A DNA stretch of 64,000 nt from Kroppenstedtia sanguinis (GCF_050433445.1 NZ_JBNPXF010000001.1:186001-250000); one strand, 5' to 3'; shown: positions 8,758 to 20,500, counted from the first letter of the stretch. The notes: generated by a model from the sequence alone, not told the origin. Made by a program: numbers and translations.

Positions 8758-10239
8758 ATGAGCAAGCTGACCCTTCAACAACTGGAGTCCCACCTGTGGC
8801 GTTCCGCCGATATTTTGCGGGGGAGTATCGACTCCTCCGATTACAAGAATTACATATTTGGTCTGCTCTTCCTGAAACGTTTGAACGATGTCTTCGTGGA
8901 GACGGCGACGAAGATCCAGCAGGAGGAAGGGGAGGACTACGGTTGGACTGATCCCGATGAGCATCAATTTTTCGTTCCGGAGCGGGCGCTTTGGAGAAAT
9001 ATCCAATCCCAGACCCAGGACCTGGGCGACGCCATCAACAAAGCCTTTGAAGCCCTGGAAGAGGCGAACTCCTCTCTGGAGGGGGTGCTGGCTCCCATTG
9101 ACTTCAATGACAAGGAGCGCCTCTCCGACCAATTGATCCAGCAACTGATCCAACACTTCTCCGCCCTCGACCTGTCCAACGGAAATCTCTCCGAGCCCGA
9201 TATGCTGGGCCGGGCCTATGAGTACCTGATCAAGATGTTTGCCGATGATGCGGGCAAGAAAGGCGGCGAATTTTACACCCCCAGCAAAGTGGTGGAACTG
9301 ATCGTCAAGCTGATCAAGCCTGAGGAAGGGATGCGGGTTTGTGACCCCACCGCCGGTTCCGGGGGGATGCTGATCCAGTCAGTGGATTATGTCAAATCCC
9401 AAGGCGGCAATTCGAAAAACATCACCCTCCACGGTCAGGAGAAAAACCTGAACACCTGGGCGATCTGCAAGATGAACTTGCTTCTGCACGGACTGAGTGA
9501 CCATGATATCAAAAAGGGGGACACGATCCGGGATCCCAAGTTATTGGATGACGGGGAGCTGATCCTCTACGACCGGGTGATCGCCAATCCCCCCTTCAGT
9601 CTGAAAAACTGGGGCCGGGAAGAGGCGGAAACGGATGCCCACGGCCGGTTTCGCTTCGGCATCCCACCCAAGGATAAAGGGGACCTCGCCTTCGTCCAGC
9701 ACATGGTGGCTACCCTCAATCACCAGGGCAAGGCCGGCGTCGTCATGCCCCACGGGATTCTCTTCCGGGGCGGTGCGGAAGGCAAGATCCGACAGGGGTT
9801 GCTGGAGGAAGATTTGATCGAAGCCGTCATCGGCTTGCCCTCCAACCTCTTCTATGGCACCGGCATTCCGGCCAGTATTCTGATCCTGAACCGAAACAAA
9901 CCCGCCGAACGCAAGGGAAAAGTCTTCTTCCTCCACGGAGCGAATGACTACCAGGAAGGGAAGAACCAGAATTTCCTGCGGGATGAGGACATCGAGAAGA
10001 TCGTCCATGCCTACGATGCATGGGAAGATATCGACAAATATTGCCGGGTGGTGGAACGTGAAGAGATCAAGGCGAACGACTGGAACCTGAACATCGCCCG
10101 GTATGTGGATACGACGGAGGAAGAAGAGCCCATCGATGTGGAAGCCGCCCTCGCCCAATTGAGGCAATTGGAAAAGGAACGTGCGGAAGTGGAAACGGTG
10201 ATGAACGGGTATTTGAAGGAGCTGGGGTATGGTGAGTGA
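8758..10239 (+). CDS. hsdM: Type I restriction-modification DNA methyltransferase subunit M
   Basis: 493 aa. N6-adenine methyltransferase of a type I system; forms M2S1 with HsdS and uses S-adenosylmethionine. The N-terminal HsdM domain begins LTLQQLESHLWRSADILRG. SAM-binding motif I is DPTAGSGG (from about residue 196) and catalytic motif IV is NPPF (about residue 277); GGEFYTP precedes motif I as usual. Length is normal. GGGGAGG eight bases before ATG supports the start. The gene overlaps hsdS by 11 nt, so M, S and R are one operon. Confidence 0.96.
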   Translation: MSKLTLQQLESHLWRSADILRGSIDSSDYKNYIFGLLFLKRLNDVFVETATKIQQEEGEDYGWTDPDEHQFFVPERALWRNIQSQTQDLGDAINKAFEALEEANSSLEGVLAPIDFNDKERLSDQLIQQLIQHFSALDLSNGNLSEPDMLGRAYEYLIKMFADDAGKKGGEFYTPSKVVELIVKLIKPEEGMRVCDPTAGSGGMLIQSVDYVKSQGGNSKNITLHGQEKNLNTWAICKMNLLLHGLSDHDIKKGDTIRDPKLLDDGELILYDRVIANPPFSLKNWGREEAETDAHGRFRFGIPPKDKGDLAFVQHMVATLNHQGKAGVVMPHGILFRGGAEGKIRQGLLEEDLIEAVIGLPSNLFYGTGIPASILILNRNKPAERKGKVFFLHGANDYQEGKNQNFLRDEDIEKIVHAYDAWEDIDKYCRVVEREEIKANDWNLNIARYVDTTEEEEPIDVEAALAQLRQLEKERAEVETVMNGYLKELGYGE

Positions 10240-11475
10240 GTGGAAAGCGGTTTCGTTAGAAGATATTAGTCAAATTGTTGGTGGCGGAACTCCATCAAAA
10301 GAAAAAACGGAATACTGGGGTGGTGAGATACCTTGGGTGACACCTACTGACGTTACAAGAGGCAAAGTACGTAAACTGGAGTTTACTGAAAATCGGATTA
10401 CAAAAATCGGTTTGTCGGAGAGCTCTGCCAAGTTAATACCATCTGGTTCAATTCTAATGACAACACGGGCAACAATTGGTGAATGTGTTATTAATATGAT
10501 ACCTATGGCAACCAATCAGGGTTTTACTAACTTTATTTGCAATGAAAGAGTCTACAATGAGTATTTATATTATGCTCTTTGCAGACATAAGATAGATTTT
10601 GAGAGACTTGGTTCTGGAAGTACCTTTAAAGAGGTTAGTAAGCGAACTATACGGTCTTTTAAAGTAATGCTTCCACCCCTCCCCGAGCAGCGCAAAATCG
10701 CCGCCATTCTCTCCTCTGTTGACGAGGTAATCGAGAAGACGGAAGCGATCATCAAGCAGACGGAGACGGTGAAAAAAGGGCTGATGCAACAGCTCCTCAC
10801 CCGCGGCATCGGACATATCCGTTTTAAGCAAACGGAGATCGGGGAGATTCCGGAGGAGTGGGAAATCAAAACTTTAGGTCAAGTTACTGAGAGTAGTGCA
10901 TTTGGACCCAGATTTCCTGCTAATAGCTATAACGAAAAAGGTAACTATGCTCTATTAAGAACTACAGATATTAAAGACAATTGGGAGATTAACTATTCAG
11001 GCATGCCTATGGCTTTATTGCCAATGGATAAGTTTAATAAGCATGTTCTACAAAAAGGAGACCTTCTTGTTACCAGGTCTGGGACATGTGGATTGGTTTG
11101 TATATTTAATGAATACAATGTACCAGTAATCCCTGGTGCATTTCTAATACGATTTCGATTAAGCAGTACAGTGGTACCTGAGTTTGTAAGATTCACGATG
11201 ATGACAGTAAACAGTCAAGCTCGTATTGCGCAAATGGCATCAGGTGGGGTGCAAAAGAATTTATCTGGGACGAATTTAAAAAAGCTCGTTTTACCAATAC
11301 CGCCTATAACCGAACAAAAAAGGATAGTAAAGATTATCAATTCAATCCTATCTAAAATGAGATATGAACAACAATACCTCACCCAACTCCAAACCCTCAA
11401 AAAAGGCCTGATGCAAGTCCTCCTCACCGGCAAGGTGCGGGTGAAGGTGGATGAGCGGGAGGAGGTGGTTGTGCC

Positions 11476-11479
<4 letters not shown>
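10229..11479 (+). CDS. hsdS: Type I restriction-modification specificity subunit S
   Basis: 416 aa with two target-recognition domains (about residues 5-150 and 205-375), each followed by a conserved helical region with PLPEQRKIA or PPITEQKRIV and a KKGLMQ(Q/V)LLT end. Each TRD contacts one half of the bipartite target. The TRD-coding stretches (about 10240-10670 and 10860-11380) are clearly richer in A/T than the conserved helices and the flanking hsdM/hsdR, as expected when TRDs are exchanged by recombination. The target sequence cannot be read from the protein by eye. The gene overlaps hsdR by 4 nt. Confidence 0.95.
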
Positions 11480-14403
<2,924 letters not shown>

Positions 14404-14486
14404 ATCTATTGGACACCGACCGAAAGCAGCATAACGTTGGCTAGGCTTGCCACATCACCGATCGGACTACAAATTCAAGAGGATAG

Positions 14487-14518
14487 AACCCCCCCGGTTG
14501 AAGAATCGGGGGGGTTCC
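14487..14518. terminator. Bidirectional hairpin between hsdR and metallopeptidase
   Basis: GAACCCCCCC (14487-14496) pairs with GGGGGGGTTC (14509-14518) around GGTTGAAGAATC. It sits between the convergent ends of hsdR and the YgjP-like gene. Confidence 0.65.
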
Positions 14519-14519
14519 G

Positions 14520-15248
14520 TCAGATGGTGATGGTGGGCCCGTTTACCCGCAACCACTCTTTTCGCTTTTCGAAATCAGGGAGTACGGAACGAACGGTTTC
14601 CCAAAATTCCCGGGAGTGATCAGGCACACGGAGGTGGGCCAATTCGTGAACAACAATGTAATCGACGATGGGGAGGGGGGAGAGGATGATTTTCCAGTTG
14701 ATGAGGATCCGCCCGCTTTTGGTGCAGCTTCCCCACCGGGCTTCCTGATCCTTAAGGGTCAGACCGACAGGCTGGACATCCAGCAACGGGGCAAATTGTT
14801 GGATCCGTTGTTCTATTTTGGGTCTGGCGTGGTCTTTTGCCCAGGTCATAAAGGACTTCCGCAGTTCTTCCCGCTGTTGGTCGATGGTGTAGGAGTCAGG
14901 GATCTCGGCGATGAAGCGACCCTGTTTGAAGATGAAGTGCGGAGTTTTCAATCTGGTGTTTCGATGGACTTTCAATCGATAATTCCGTCCCAGGTAGGGA
15001 AGTTTCTCCCCGCTGACAAACTCTTTGGGTCGGGCCGGTCTATGAATCTCCTTCAGTTCTGCTTGTTTCATCAGGATCCAGGGTGCTTTCTTATGAAGAA
15101 TCTCTTCCATTCGTTTGAGATCGAGAGACTCGGGAATGGTCACCTGGACTCCTTTTTCCCACTCCACCGAGATGGAGACATCCTTTTTGCCCAGTTGCCG
15201 TCTAATGGTATATAAAATGGTCGAAGTGCCGTAGTCCAGTTTTCGCAT
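14520..15248 (-). CDS. YgjP-like zinc metallopeptidase (DUF45, M48-type)
   Basis: 242 aa. C-terminal HELAH (HExxH zinc site) within VDYIVVHELAHLRVPDHS, preceded by RWGSC, both typical of the YgjP/DUF45 family of cytosolic metallopeptidases. A downstream H (DHSREFW) is the likely third ligand. The ATG at 15248 has AAAGGAGG nine bases upstream, better than the upstream in-frame ATG. Genes of this family are very often found beside hsdR; here it lies convergent to hsdR, 116 bp away. The substrate is unknown. Confidence 0.88.
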   Translation of the reverse strand: MRKLDYGTSTILYTIRRQLGKKDVSISVEWEKGVQVTIPESLDLKRMEEILHKKAPWILMKQAELKEIHRPARPKEFVSGEKLPYLGRNYRLKVHRNTRLKTPHFIFKQGRFIAEIPDSYTIDQQREELRKSFMTWAKDHARPKIEQRIQQFAPLLDVQPVGLTLKDQEARWGSCTKSGRILINWKIILSPLPIVDYIVVHELAHLRVPDHSREFWETVRSVLPDFEKRKEWLRVNGPTITI

Positions 15249-15310
15249 GGGATGCCTCCTTTCACAGCATTGGGCCATTACTGAAGAATCTCTCTTCTCT
15301 ATTATAGTGA

Positions 15311-15337
15311 AACAGGCAGTTTACAGCCTGTTTTTTT
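15311..15337 (+). terminator. Terminator-like hairpin
   Basis: AACAGGC / GCCTGTT stem with eight-base loop and seven T. It is oriented on the plus strand, although no plus-strand gene immediately precedes it. Confidence 0.5.
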
Positions 15338-15381
15338 CTCTGAATACACGTGGCGGCCAAATGGTGGTGGACGGGGAGTGG

Positions 15382-15593
15382 CTAGTGCCCCTCAGCGAAC
15401 ATTGTGTGGAAAATTACAGATGGCAAGGATGGTGGGGATTTGATTCGCCTTTGTACCCATAGGGCACAAGTCTCGCCAAAGTCACTCCGTTCCCGGTCTC
15501 GCTATGCGCTCTTTGCAAGAGATCGGAGCCGCCCCACCCTCCCGCCCCCGCCTTGCTGAAAAACAAGATCAAAGTTGCCTGAAGGGGCACTAG
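15382..15593. mobile_element. Type B MITE, copy 1
   Basis: About 210 bp bounded by CTAGTGCCCCTCAG at the left and CTGAAGGGGCACTAG at the right, which are inverted repeats of each other. The inside carries GGTGGGG / CCCCACC complementary arms and the core CCCATAGGGCACAAGTCTCG also present in type A elements. No transposase. A shorter copy is at 40812-40972. Confidence 0.78.
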
Positions 15594-15680
15594 GTGGTGC
15601 TCTGGGCGGTAATTCCAGTTTAGTTGGCCCTCCAATTCCGGAGATCCGCTGGTAGTCTGTCAAATTGGAAAAGGCCACCC

Positions 15681-15706
15681 TTGACTGGGCGGCCTTATGG
15701 TAAAAT
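15681..15706 (+). promoter_or_regulatory. Possible promoter of the 30-aa hydrophobic peptide
   Basis: TTGACT (15681-15686) and TAAAAT (15701-15706) with a 14-bp spacer, shorter than ideal, about 65 bp before the peptide start codon. Confidence 0.4.
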
Positions 15707-15769
15707 AGACCATGGTAGTAGCCAAGGGCGGGCGGCCGCACTGACCCTCGAAAGAGAGGGGGTGAGGCC

Positions 15770-15862
15770 ATGGACCTTCTTAGCCTGATCGTCAAGATGG
15801 CTGGTGTGGTTGTTCAAACATTAGCGGTCTATGTTGCGGTTCAGGCGCTTAAAAAGAAGTAA
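15770..15862 (+). CDS. Small hydrophobic peptide, possible type I toxin
   Basis: 30 residues beginning MDLLSLIVKMAGVV and ending AVQALKKK: one membrane-spanning stretch followed by a lysine tail, the layout of TxpA/BsrG/Fst-type toxins and of so-called holin-like toxins of Bacilli. GGGGGTGAGG lies directly upstream with good spacing. A strong hairpin overlaps the stop codon. A convergent antisense RNA, which would be needed for a type I toxin-antitoxin locus, cannot be demonstrated here. It is too short for usual gene callers. Confidence 0.6.
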   Translation: MDLLSLIVKMAGVVVQTLAVYVAVQALKKK

Positions 15863-15895
15863 CCCGCCCCTGTGGCAAAGGTATGCGGGTTACTT
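15857..15895 (+). terminator. Hairpin overlapping the peptide's stop codon
   Basis: AAGTAACCCGC (15857-15867) pairs perfectly with GCGGGTTACTT (15885-15895). It can end the peptide mRNA and, on the other strand, a converging antisense transcript. Confidence 0.6.
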
Positions 15896-16279
15896 CCTTG
15901 CGTACTCTGGCCGCCTGTCTGCGGCAGCTACCCGGCGGTGGGGTTTACCCTGCCGCCGTTACTATTTCTATCCACAGAATAGCACAGATATGCGTTTTTC
16001 GTCCAGTTAGTACCCATTGGAAAGCAGACATGCGGTATTTGCATGCCCTTTTCCGGGTGATGCATAGATGTATCTGAAAATCAGCGAAAGTGATTCTACT
16101 TATGCTTTCTTGTACAGGAGGAAGAAGTGAAAGAGTGGTAGGGTTCTATGGGGATTACAGCATCAAGGGATCGGGGATTGTCGGAAGGAAGCAAGAACGG
16201 ACAATAGGTCGATAAAGGGATTTCAGGGGAGATTCTGGATCGGCCGGGATGGAGCGAGTCCAGGAATGTGAAGAAAGGG
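15896..16279. other. Intergenic, no gene seen
   Basis: No credible reading frame. It includes a GC-rich stretch with complementary GGCGGC/GCCGCC pieces (15910-15960) next to the toxin-like gene that could belong to an antisense RNA; otherwise nothing recognisable. Confidence 0.4.
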
Positions 16280-16442
16280 AGGATCGCCAGAGGGGTCTGT
16301 CCCTTCTTTTTTGAAAAGGAAACTCTGTAGAAGGACTTTTGTTTGTTGGGGATGATTTTCTACCGAACAGGCACGCGCCTGCCAATTCCTTCATATGCTG
16401 ATAGCACCCTGTTTTGGGAAGCAAAGCGGAGGTGACGGCGGC
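16280..16442 (+). promoter_or_regulatory. sigK upstream region, duplicated at 4011-4129
   Basis: The first 120 bp recur upstream of the sigK remnant. They contain the perfect palindrome GGCACGCGCC and, 10 bp on, TTCATATGCTG, which resembles the -10 of sigma-E promoters (CATAxxxT). sigK is sigma-E/SpoIIID dependent in Bacillus (family knowledge); the promoter call is weak. GGAGGTGA at 16428-16435 is the ribosome binding site for the GTG at 16443. Confidence 0.45.
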
Positions 16443-17144
16443 GTGCCCGGTTTGTTCACGACCCTTGCGTTATTGTTCCGTGAAGTGACCCTCTTCGTCG
16501 CGTACATCAAGAACAATGCTTTTCCCCAGCCCCTGAACGAAAAAGAAGAGGAAAAGTATCTCAAGCAGATGGCCGGGGGAGACAAGGAAGCCCGCAACAT
16601 CCTGATCGAACATAACCTGCGCTTGGTGGCTCACATCGTGAAAAAGTTTGAAAACACCAGTGAAGACAACGAAGATCTGATCTCCATCGGCACGATTGGC
16701 TTGATCAAAGCCATCGAGTCCTACCAGCCCAACAAAGGAACCAAACTGGCCACTTATGCCGCCCGCTGTATTGAAAACGAGATTCTGATGCATCTCAGAT
16801 CCCTGAAAAAAGCACGAAAAGACGTCTCCCTTCACGATCCGATCGGAACAGATAAGGAAGGAAATGAAATTACATTGATCGATGTATTGGGGACGGATCG
16901 GGATGAGATTGTGGATACGGTTCAATTGAAGATTGAAAAGAGCAAAATCTACGACCACCTTTACATTCTGGATGAACGGGAACAGGATGTGATTCGAAAC
17001 CGGTTTGGCCTGTCAGGAGGCAAAGAGAAGACCCAGCGGGAAATTGCAAAGGAACTGGGCATCTCCCGTTCCTATGTCTCCCGCATCGAAAAAAGAGCCT
17101 TGATCAAGTTGTTCCATGAGTTTTATCGGGTCGGTTCACAATAA
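16443..17144 (+). CDS. sigK: RNA polymerase sporulation sigma factor sigma-K (pro-form)
   Basis: 233 aa from GTG 16443, chosen because GGAGGTGA lies seven bases upstream and the protein then begins with a SigK-type hydrophobic pro-sequence (PGLFTTLALLFREVTLFVAY) removed in Bacillus by SpoIVFB. Region 2 is very conserved (IEHNLRLVAHIVKKFENT, DLISIGTIGLIKAIESY, TYAARCIENEILMHLRSLK). Region 4 contains the HTH QREIAKELGISRSYVSRIEK. It directs late mother-cell (spore coat) transcription. The gene is intact, not split by a skin-type element, but a deleted copy lies 12 kb upstream. Confidence 0.96.
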   Translation: MPGLFTTLALLFREVTLFVAYIKNNAFPQPLNEKEEEKYLKQMAGGDKEARNILIEHNLRLVAHIVKKFENTSEDNEDLISIGTIGLIKAIESYQPNKGTKLATYAARCIENEILMHLRSLKKARKDVSLHDPIGTDKEGNEITLIDVLGTDRDEIVDTVQLKIEKSKIYDHLYILDEREQDVIRNRFGLSGGKEKTQREIAKELGISRSYVSRIEKRALIKLFHEFYRVGSQ

Positions 17145-17160
17145 GGAAAAAAGCACTAAA

Positions 17161-17187
17161 ACGAGTGTCCCTAGGACACTCGTTTTT
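17161..17187 (+). terminator. sigK terminator
   Basis: ACGAGTGTCC CTA GGACACTCGT hairpin followed by six T, 17 bp after the sigK stop. Confidence 0.9.
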
Positions 17188-17278
17188 TGGTGTAAGTCGG
17201 ATTTGAGGAACATTGTGAAAAACTGCTAGGTTCAATTGAAAACAGGGTCTCCTCACCTGGGGTGATCTTCAATCCGTG

Positions 17279-17830
17279 CTAAAGAACCGATTGAAACAAT
17301 GCTTTCACATCTTCGACGCGAGTCTGTCCCGTTTCCCGATCCACGATGGATGTATAGATGTGGGGGATGATTCGTTCAGCACCGTGTTGCTCACATACCT
17401 CCACGAGATCCGGCAAAGAATCCAGATCGATTCCACCCGTCGGTTCAAAGATGCGGATTTGATGGCGGACCGCGGCTTTAACCATTTCCGCCATTTCATC
17501 TAACCTCTTTTTTTCTTCAATGGGGTAGAATTTGACCGACTCAACTCCGATCTCTGCCAGCATGGCTGCAGCTAGATCGCAGGAAACCGGCTCCCGATAC
17601 ATCTGGCTGACAGGTCCTGTGCAGATAAACATCTCAGATGGAGAGCGATGGCATCTCGTGCATCGGCGGCATATTCCGTCGTGCCAGCCGCTGTCTTCTC
17701 CCCGACCCGTGCTTCCCATTCGTAGCCCGCTTCGGTGACTCGATACGAAGCGAATTTCTCACTGATGACCGAGTTCTTAAGGACGAATCCTCGATCGTTC
17801 AGTGAAAAGTCAGCTTTTAACTCCTCCTTC
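17279..17830 (-). pseudogene. KDGP-aldolase (DgaF-like) fragment with broken 5' part
   Basis: The last about 120 codons (17640-17279) encode the C-terminal half of the KDGP aldolase family that accompanies DUF4310-type clusters (CTGPVSQ, FEPTGGIDLDSLPDL, IIPHIYTSIVDRETGQTR). The N-terminal half is absent. Upstream, a different frame (about 17830-17645, with GYEWEARVGEKTAAGTTEYA) continues from a good AAGGAGGAG ribosome binding site that is not followed by a usable start codon; I do not recognise that part. The whole looks like two gene pieces joined by deletion. It would have cleaved 2-dehydro-3-deoxy-6-phosphogluconate in an intact cluster. Confidence 0.75.
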
Positions 17831-17838
17831 TTATTTTA

Positions 17839-17886
17839 ATCATGTATTCGTGATTCAAATTACAATAAACATCACGTATTCGTGAT
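17839..17886 (-). promoter_or_regulatory. Twin palindromic operators
   Basis: ATCATGTATTCGTGAT (17839-17854) and the perfect palindrome ATCACGTATTCGTGAT (17871-17886) are 32 bp apart, about three helical turns. They lie directly upstream of the broken minus-strand gene. The spacing and symmetry suggest cooperative dimer binding by an unidentified repressor, possibly of the GntR or TetR type. Confidence 0.6.
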
Positions 17887-17957
17887 TATCTTTGAATCAG
17901 ACATGTCCTGTCCGTCTCATATAGGTTTTCTTAGTCTTGATTGATCTCAAAATTTTC

Positions 17958-17985
17958 TTGACTAAAATTCAGAATTGCATATAAT
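17958..17985 (+). promoter_or_regulatory. Sigma-A type promoter
   Basis: TTGACT, 16 bp, TATAAT, 40 bp before the start of the secreted protein gene. Confidence 0.75.
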
Positions 17986-18024
17986 GGTTATAGTATTAAA
18001 ATTTCCAAAAAAGGGGATAGTTGA

Positions 18025-18483
18025 GTGATCGGGAGAATTTCGGTTTTTTTGTTTTTATTTGCCTTGGTGTTGACGCCTTTGTCAGTTCCTGTTTCTGCTT
18101 CAGATCAGACTCTTTCGGAAACTGATGTCCAGGATGCAAAAGCGGATTCTATAGGAACGAAGGCTAATTGCTCTACTAATAGTAGAGGATGGCTAAACGA
18201 TCCATTATGCGCTAAAAATCGTTCAACTGTTTATAAAAATAAAAACGTAGAACTGCGTATTGGGTACTGGAAGGGGAAACAGTATGGTTGGGCGAGATTG
18301 ATTAAAGGAAACACGGTTGATTTTCAAGTAGATTTAAATGGTGATCGACGCGTTGATATCGGGTCTATGGTGATAAACGCTAAACCAGGAAATTACACTA
18401 AGGCTTATCCTGCTTCAAGCAGTTCGAAAGTGGCCTTTAGAGCTTGTGGAGGTAAACCTGTAACTTGTACTCCTTGGTGGTAG
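18025..18483 (+). CDS. Secreted YjfA-like protein (DUF2690-like)
   Basis: 152 aa. Signal peptide at residues 1-25 (hydrophobic VFLFLFALVL, cleavage near SAS). The mature part has paired cysteines (NCST, PLCAKN, RACGGKPVTC) and the segment VELRIGYWKGKQYGWARL, which resembles DUF2690/YjfA extracellular proteins; the resemblance is by eye. GTG start with AAGGGG upstream. The gene is visibly more A/T-rich than its surroundings, has its own promoter and terminator, and points away from the operon next door, so it is probably an acquired single gene. Function unknown. Confidence 0.75.
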   Translation: MIGRISVFLFLFALVLTPLSVPVSASDQTLSETDVQDAKADSIGTKANCSTNSRGWLNDPLCAKNRSTVYKNKNVELRIGYWKGKQYGWARLIKGNTVDFQVDLNGDRRVDIGSMVINAKPGNYTKAYPASSSSKVAFRACGGKPVTCTPWW

Positions 18484-18570
18484 ATGCACTGGGATGTCCC
18501 GAGCCGTCTACTATTTATAGGGGTCTCGCAAGCGTCGGAAGCGTTCAGGATTGCAAAAGCATACATGGAA

Positions 18571-18604
18571 AGAAGAGGACAGCTAAGGCTGTCCTCTTCT
18601 TTTG
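18571..18604 (+). terminator. Terminator of secreted protein gene
   Basis: AGAAGAGGACAGC (18571-18583) pairs with GCTGTCCTCTTCT (18588-18600), followed by TTTG. Confidence 0.85.
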
Positions 18605-18707
18605 TTTACCACGAAAACTCGAATTCACAATATCGGGCTTCACCTACATTCCCCGGGAAGTAGCGGGCAGATACAGGCCCTCCTTTCAACGAAAACTTGG
18701 TTCTAGG

Positions 18708-19351
18708 CTATTTTTGGATGGGGAAAAACAATCCCATGATCATGGCACCCAAAATGGCGCCGCCGGTGATCGGCTTCTTATAAGCGTAAAAGAGGGCCGC
18801 CCCCGCCGTGGCTCCGATCCCTACGGGGATGGATGCCATCGCTGCAGCGATGACGATCAGGGGGCCCAGATAGCGGCCCGCCGAATTGCCAGCCCCATCA
18901 TCACATCGGAACCGAAGGTGGAATTGGCAGAGTGGATGGTGTATTTGCGAATCAAGAGAATGACCAAGCCGATGGCCGCACCGATGGCCGCTCCTGTCAA
19001 CAGAGCGAGGGGGAAGGAGGTGAGTGGAGCCGTTAACCCGGCGGCCAACATTAACGCAGGAATCCCAATTCCGACACCGGTTTGCAAGGCACCCCCAATG
19101 TCCAAAATTCCCACCAATGGGCCCTCCAGAATGCGGGCGAATAAGAAGCTAGCACCAAAGGCTGCGGCGGCACCATAACTTCCCCCTTTGATTCCGGCTT
19201 CCAACAAGGCCACAATCGCGATTTCGTTAAACGCACCGACATGGTAAACATAATACATATGGGTTCCTGCAAAAATCCCGGCAGCGAGGCAAGCAACAAA
19301 CAGAACAAAAGCGCTCTCCGAATACCAAAAACCTTTCGTCTGCACTTCCAT
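18708..19351 (-). pseudogene. DUF4310 family membrane protein, frameshifted
   Basis: The first about 154 codons (from 19351) read as a DUF4310 membrane protein (start MEVQTKGFWYSESAFVLFVA, HMYYVYHVGAFNEIA). After TFGSDVMMG the frame shifts: GGGG at about 18893 needs one more G to continue GAGNSAGRYLGPLIV and on to GAMIMGLFFPIQK and a TAG at 18708. The restored protein would be 214 aa, a normal family length. It is therefore either a recent one-base deletion in a G-run or a sequencing error. In related clusters it forms, with DUF4311 and DUF4312 proteins, an uncharacterised membrane system. Confidence 0.85.
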
Positions 19352-19352
19352 G

Positions 19353-20138
19353 TCACTTCACCTCCGAACCCACGAACTTGTGGAGATCGATCAGCCATTG
19401 GGGTATATCCACTTGAATACTGTGTAACAGTTCCACATCGAAACCGCGGAAGAAGCCGCTGAGGAGAAACAGCAAGATCACGGCTGTGACGAGGGTTTTC
19501 GTAATGCGGTTCCAACCGCTGTCGTCGACGCCTTTTCCGATCAAAATCCCGAGTACGATGCCTGGGACTGCGTTTCCCATGACCAAGTGGGCCAACCCGC
19601 CCAGAACCGTCCCCCATACCCCGGTACGTTTTCCAGCATCCATGGCTGCGATCCAAAATACAATCGGCATGATGGGGTTGATTAACCATTCGGCAGCGGG
19701 AACGAGCACTTCTGTGGCAACATTCCGCATCGAATCAGGAATGGAAGCGGCAGTGGAGTTCATGATCGCCACTACGATCATCCCAACGATTGCGCCTGCG
19801 AGGGCCATTTTTTTGGGATTGTGCAAGGTTTGCTCCACTTTTTTATTTCTCCATAGCAATGTAGCGGCTGCCCAGTTGGGAATAATCCGGTGCCCTACGT
19901 CTTGGGTGAGGGCGCCTGCACCGACCACAGAGGCCCATGAATTAAACAAAAATCCTAACCCGAAGGAAAAGTGTGAAATCGAGTCCCCTTCACAGGCATT
20001 CAATTCCCCTAAGGTACGGAATGAACCCATTCCTTGTACCGTCGGTGCGTGGAACATCCTGGCCGCTCCGGCACCGACGCCAAATCCGACCAAGGCCCCG
20101 ATAATGATGGATTCCAAAATAATGATCAGGGGTTCCAT
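19353..20138 (-). CDS. DUF4311 family membrane protein
   Basis: 261 aa. A polytopic membrane protein with about six hydrophobic segments, starting MEPLIIILESIIIGALVGFG. A conserved motif stretch includes SFRTLGELNACEGDSISHFS. AGGAGG eight bases before the ATG at 20138 decides the start over the upstream in-frame ATG. The stop is separated from the DUF4310 start by one base, so they are translated together. The family co-occurs with DUF4310, DUF4312 and SFCGS proteins and has no assigned substrate; a transporter role is inference from topology and the PTS-like regulator. Confidence 0.88.
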   Translation of the reverse strand: MEPLIIILESIIIGALVGFGVGAGAARMFHAPTVQGMGSFRTLGELNACEGDSISHFSFGLGFLFNSWASVVGAGALTQDVGHRIIPNWAAATLLWRNKKVEQTLHNPKKMALAGAIVGMIVVAIMNSTAASIPDSMRNVATEVLVPAAEWLINPIMPIVFWIAAMDAGKRTGVWGTVLGGLAHLVMGNAVPGIVLGILIGKGVDDSGWNRITKTLVTAVILLFLLSGFFRGFDVELLHSIQVDIPQWLIDLHKFVGSEVK

Positions 20139-20161
20139 ACAAAGCCTCCTAAAGTATGACT

Positions 20162-20500
20162 TCACTCCATGCGCAAGAGATGCTGAGTTCGGGTCAAATG
20201 CCGTTCTTCCCTGGCAAAGTCAATTTTTGCAGGGTCGATCCATTGCAATCGGAGGGTGATTTTCGCTTTAATCTCATAACGGGTCCGTTGTCTGGGAAAG
20301 AAAATCCCCAGAAAACGCTCGGTGTACACTGTTTCTCTAGCCTCAATCACCTCCACGTTTTGCGGTTCGATCCGCACAGGGATCCCAGGGATCTCTTGGG
20401 CGATTTTATTTTTGATCTGTGAAAAGATTTGACTGAAAGCCGTTTCTTTCGTTTCAGCGACTCCGCTTAACGTCAACGTGTGAACCTGGGATTGATACAT
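20162..20500 (-). CDS. DUF4312 family protein
   Basis: 112 aa, soluble, mixed alpha/beta. Starts MYQSQVHTLTLSGVAETKET and contains ERFLGIFFPRQRTRYEIKAKI, typical of the small DUF4312 proteins encoded between the SFCGS and DUF4311 genes. GGGGG upstream of the ATG. A type A MITE now separates it from the SFCGS gene, so it may need read-through across the element. Function unknown. Confidence 0.82.
   Translation of the reverse strand: MYQSQVHTLTLSGVAETKETAFSQIFSQIKNKIAQEIPGIPVRIEPQNVEVIEARETVYTERFLGIFFPRQRTRYEIKAKITLRLQWIDPAKIDFAREERHLTRTQHLLRME

Noticed and set aside
10570..10869. Possible second gene inside hsdS on the minus strand
   Set aside because: Covers the conserved helical linker of hsdS; antisense artefact.
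15502..15795. 97-codon minus-strand frame over the type B MITE
   Set aside because: Translation of the element; similar frames appear at each copy at 40812-41096 and 57150-57371.
16080..16130. AGGAGGAAGAAG followed by a very short frame
   Set aside because: A good ribosome binding site-like sequence, but GTGAAAGAGTGGTAG encodes only four residues and no longer frame starts there.
19486..20259. 257-codon plus-strand frame across DUF4311/DUF4312
   Set aside because: Runs opposite to two well-supported genes and through their ribosome binding sites.
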